Source: Nannobrachium achirus (Eukaryota > Chordata > Actinopteri > Myctophiformes > Myctophidae). From it: DNA of 64,000 bases. The notes below the pieces were generated by a model. The model had not been told where the DNA came from. It searched no databases and saw only the letters and a list, made by a program, of their open reading frames with translations. The stretch spans positions 2,410,579 to 2,474,578 of the forward strand of contig OY997642.1 of NCBI GenBank assembly GCA_963921795.1, given 5' to 3'. Position numbers and translations under genes: made by a program. This document shows positions 61,189 through 64,000 of this stretch, in pieces (positions within the stretch are counted from its first letter, which is position 1; each line of letters opens with the position of its first letter).

Positions 61189-61536
61189 TAGGGTATTCAT
61201 CAAATATTCGAATATTCAAATATCAAAGTCACTATTCAACGTTGTTCACCGAAGTCGAATATTCGACCCCCACCCTGACAAGCACTTGGAATTGTAGGCA
61301 TTACATTTAATGTGACTCGGTTCCGCAGATAAATATTGGGAAAATAGCAGATCTACATGCTCACAACGCCTCGCAACGCGAGGCGTTGTGAGCATGTAGA
61401 TCTGCTATATTCACAATGTTCGCCTCTTGCTTACTTAATATTTGCCAGTTTGGCCAGTCCTGTAGAATATTCCACTATTCTAATACTTGAGGTTGAATAA
61501 TTAGAATACTAAAAATCACTATTCGTGAATGCCCTA
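61189..61536. mobile_element. MITE with TAGGG ends, 348 bp, carrying a hairpin
   Basis: TAGGGTATTCATC and, inverted, TAGGGCATTCACG, with GAATATTC-rich subterminal DNA. Flanks ACACACAC and ATACACAA are a poor target duplication. The central hairpin and following bases match the body of 58,510-59,073. Confidence 0.65.
61335..61417. repeat. Dispersed hairpin family member, long form
   Basis: Arms AAAATAGCAGATCTACATGC then TCACAACGCCTCG, mirrored almost perfectly (33 bp) around CAACG. Confidence 0.95.
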
Positions 61537-61613
61537 ATACACAAATACAGGTAAAGCCTACAGGAAAACAACTATTGTTGGTGCAGTAAAGGTTGTCATT
61601 CCCAGAATCATAG

Positions 61614-62226
61614 GCCTGATTTACACTGCAGACAAACCCAGTCTGAACCAGATCTGTGCCACATCCAGATTGGAATCTGATTGGTTTAAATCAGGGCTGC
61701 CCACACTTTTTTGACGTGAGATCTTCTTTTAAAATGACTAGCTCAACATGATCTACCATCCAAAATGTTTTAGCTGAGGGCCTGAGGGGGGCTTTGGAAT
61801 AGCAGCACTGGTGTTACATTTTAGACAAACACTCTTACTGTAAGGGGGACATAAATGGGAAATACTGGGGAAATGTCTTCATCCAATTCTGTATGGAAGT
61901 GGTAGGTTTTGGGGTTCTTTGTAATGCTACTGACTCTTGAACAAAGTATTGCATTGGAGGTTTGCCTACTTTAGAAGCCATGAAGGGAGCTGACAGGCCC
62001 TTCTTGATGTCATATTGACATATTATTTTTATATTTTAATGATATATTTTTAGGGGAATGTCATGTGATCTACCTGCACACCCTTGGTGATCTACTGGTA
62101 GATCACCATCTACCTTTTGGGCACCCTGGTTTAAATGGTCACATGGTCACATGGAACCAATCAGATTCCAATCTGGATGTGACACAGATCTGATTCAGGC
62201 CGGATTCGGCTGCAGTGTAAATCAGG
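61614..62226. mobile_element. Palindromic MITE split by a younger element
   Basis: Outer ends GCCTGATTTACACTGCAG and the exact inverse. The inverted arms extend about 75 bp each (61,614-61,690 and 62,137-62,226), so the uninterrupted element was nearly a full palindrome. It is split by the MITE at 61,692-62,128. Confidence 0.8.
61692..62128. mobile_element. hAT-type MITE, 437 bp
   Basis: Termini CAGGGCTGCCCA and GGGCACCCTG. Perfect 8-bp duplications GTTTAAAT at 61,684-61,691 and 62,129-62,136. Inserted at the centre of the palindromic MITE, so it is the younger of the two. Confidence 0.9.
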
Positions 62227-62274
62227 CTGTGTCCTCATGATGTTATGTGTTGTGTTACCTTGAAATGAAAACAG

Positions 62275-62766
62275 CTAAAATCGAATCGTATCGTTTTATT
62301 TTGTATCGTATCGAATCGGCAGTGCAAAGAATCGATTGTATCGATTCGATACTACCTACTTGTGCATTGTATTTAGCATTTTTAAGAAGAAAAAATTAAA
62401 AGGAGGGGTTTAATTACTTTTCCTTTCCATAAAGCTACACTGGTCTATCGATAAATATGTGTAATCTCTGGGTTCATGTCAAGGTGCAGGTTTGTCAATA
62501 AACAATGACCATGTATTTGGCAGATAATCACTGTGTTTACTTATTTATATCCATAATAATACATGTTTCCCTTAAAAACCTGCACTATCCACACCTTTCA
62601 CACAGATTCAATTTCTTTGCTAAATAGTTACTATATCGATTTTAAATCATTGAATCGAATCGTATCGTATCACCATGAATGAACCAATATCGTCCATGTA
62701 TCGTATCGTCAACCTTGTATCGTGATATGTATCGAATCGCTATAAAAATGTATCGTTACACCCCTA
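62275..62766. mobile_element. MITE relic rich in TATCGAATCG
   Basis: Right end reads TGTATCGTTACACCCCTA, the inverse of a TAGGGGTGTAACGATAC terminus common in fish hAT-type repeats (from memory). The left end begins near ATCGAATCGTATCG and is unclear. Confidence 0.55.
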
Positions 62767-62928
62767 CTATATAGAGTCTGGAACAGCAGCTCCGAACGGC
62801 GAGTAATGGAAACGGGCATTACCGTTCAAGAAAATATATTTTAAAATGTCATTTCTGCTAAGCAGCAAGCTAAACATGCTTATATGATTTTTATTTATAT
62901 AATGATAAATATGTGCCATGTGAGACGG

Positions 62929-62962
62929 AAGCGGAAGTGACGAGGAGGCTTCACTTCCGCTT
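62929..62962. promoter_or_regulatory. Palindromic pair of ETS-like sites
   Basis: AAGCGGAAGTGA and its exact inverse with 10 bp between. GCGGAAGTG is close to the ETS/GABP consensus. CCTCGCGAGA at 63,046-63,055 is one base from the TCTCGCGAGA promoter element. Together these look promoter-like, but no transcript start is visible. Confidence 0.35.
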
Positions 62963-63055
62963 TAATCGGTACTCATCGTTCTTCTTTCGATGCACCAGAC
63001 TGTATGACGGGAGCATTTGCCCAAATCGCGGAGGCAACAGTCTGCCCTCGCGAGA

Positions 63056-64000
63056 CTACCTTGGCGCGGTATGCCATGGCTCTCTAGTCAGTGTGTGTTG
63101 TGTTGTGTTGTGTTGTGTATTGTTGTGTTACCTTGGCGCGGTATGCCATGGCCCTCTTGTTTACGGTGTTGTGTAGTGTTGTGTAGTGTGTGTAGTGTGT
63201 GTTACCTTGGCGCGGTATGCCATGGCCCTCTTGCCCACGATGTTGTGTAGTGTGTGTAGTGTTGTGTTACCTTGGCGCGGTATGCCATGGCCCTCTTGCC
63301 CACGGTGTTGTGTAGTGTGTGTAGTGTGTGTAGTGTGTGTTACCTTGGCGCGGTATGCCATGGCCCTCTTGCCCACGGTGTTGTGTAGTGTGTGTAGTGT
63401 GTGTAGTGTTATGTTGTGTTACCTTGGCGCGGTATGCCATGGCCCTCTTGCCCACGGTGTGTTATGTTATGGTGTGTAGGGTTAGGGTTAGGGTTACCTT
63501 GGCGCGGTATGCCATGGCCCTCTTGCCCACGGTGTTGTGTAGTGTTGTGTAGTGTTGTGTAGTGTGTGTAGTGTGTGTTACCTTGGCACGGTATGCCATG
63601 GCCCTCTTGCCCACGGTGTTGTGTAGTGTTGTGTAGTGTTGTGTAGTGTGTGTAGTGTGTGTTACCTTGGCACGGTATGCCATGGCCCTCTTGCCCACGG
63701 TGTTGTGTAGTGTTGTGTAGTGTGTGTAGTGTGTGTTACCTTGGCACGGTATGCCATGGCCCTCTTGCCCACGGTGTTGTGTAGTGTTGTGTAGTGTTGT
63801 GTAGTGTGTGTAGTGTGTGTTACCTTGGCACGGTATGCCATGGCCCTCTTGCCCACGGTGTTGTGTAGTGTTGTGTAGTGTTGTGTAGTGTTGTGTAGTG
63901 TGTGTAGTGTGTGTTACCTTGGCACGGTATGCCATGGCCCTCTTGCCCACGGTGTTGTGTAGTGTTGTGTAGTGTTGTGTAGTGTGTGTAGTGTGTGTTA
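63056..64000 (-). repeat. Minisatellite built from an exon end and splice donor, at least 12 copies
   Basis: Each unit of about 60-90 bp reads, on the minus strand, GTGGGCAAGAGGGCCATGGC then ATACCGCGCCAAG|GTAACA and a TACACAACAC-type filler. Units centre near 63,068, 63,141, 63,214, 63,279, 63,352, 63,431, 63,506, 63,590, 63,674, 63,758, 63,832 and 63,927, and the array runs off the window. The conserved part translates as VGKRAMAYRAK and ends in a strong donor in phase 0. No acceptor precedes it in any unit, so the units are probably intronic copies of a real exon end lying beyond the right edge. Units from 63,590 on carry CGT for CGC, which is synonymous. Confidence 0.8.
63478..63496 (+). 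repeat. Short telomere-like tract inside the minisatellite
   Basis: Three TTAGGG steps replacing the usual GTGTAG filler in one unit. Confidence 0.8.

Noticed and set aside
63478-63496. Interstitial telomere
   Set aside because: Only three TTAGGG steps, easily derived from the GTGTAG filler of the minisatellite.
63462-63950. 162-codon minus frame with repeated MGKRAMAYRAK
   Set aside because: Stays open because the unit lengths keep a frame, but it reads through splice donors and filler; treated as a minisatellite, not a repeat protein.

Overview
The window reads as eukaryotic, most likely teleost fish, nuclear DNA. The grounds are short hAT-type DNA elements with 8-bp target duplications, a LINE/SINE 3' tail motif common in fish, long CA/GT microsatellites, and exon-intron structure with splice signals and AATAAA sites. 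No prokaryotic operon, rRNA gene, intact tRNA gene or CRISPR array is visible. The species cannot be named from sequence alone.

Region 1 (1 to about 37,078) is a satellite array of roughly 180 monomers of about 172-182 bp, cut by the left edge of the window. Every complete monomer carries a 16-bp dyad and a variable T-tract. Above the monomer level there is a 5,015-bp higher-order repeat. There is also a duplication with an offset of 11,130 bp that copied a 2,057-bp fold-back DNA transposon (8-bp TSD ACCTGGAA) together with its satellite flanks. The two transposon copies (16,387-18,443 and 27,517-29,573) therefore mark unequal exchange within the array and are not two separate insertions.

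Region 2 (37,079 to about 49,200) is repeat-dense accessory DNA. It holds two tRNA-like 56-nt units lacking a D-arm, a 42-bp minisatellite, and a tandem array of about 1.35-1.9 kb units (39,875-46,795). Each unit of that array combines a roughly 600-bp inverted-repeat block with short hairpins. A fold-back insert with two inward-facing TATA boxes lies inside it, and tandem 61-bp palindromes follow near 47.7 kb.

Region 3 (49,200-58,500) is mixed intronic or intergenic DNA. Small candidate minus-strand exons (49,275-49,301; 51,704-51,737; 51,927-52,073; 56,365 upward) end at a CCAAT/GC-box promoter near 56.45 kb. I offer this as a hypothesis only. A clean 1,053-bp hAT-type element (TSD GACTCAAC) sits at 54,817-55,869.

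Region 4 (58,500-64,000) contains the best-supported host gene. It is a minus-strand gene whose last two coding exons (61,007-60,915 and 60,518-60,423) encode an acidic, serine-rich C-terminus, followed by a 3' UTR with AATAAA sites. Upstream, a minisatellite (63,056 to the window end) has amplified what looks like the end of an earlier exon plus its splice donor at least 12 times.

One signal runs through regions 2-4. It is a family of about 15-18 short hairpins with arms near AGCAGATCTACAAGCTCACA and variable loops. They occur inside unrelated mobile elements, in the tandem array and in the 3' UTR of the acidic gene, and the two arms of each copy stay matched. This is the most likely candidate here for something undescribed.
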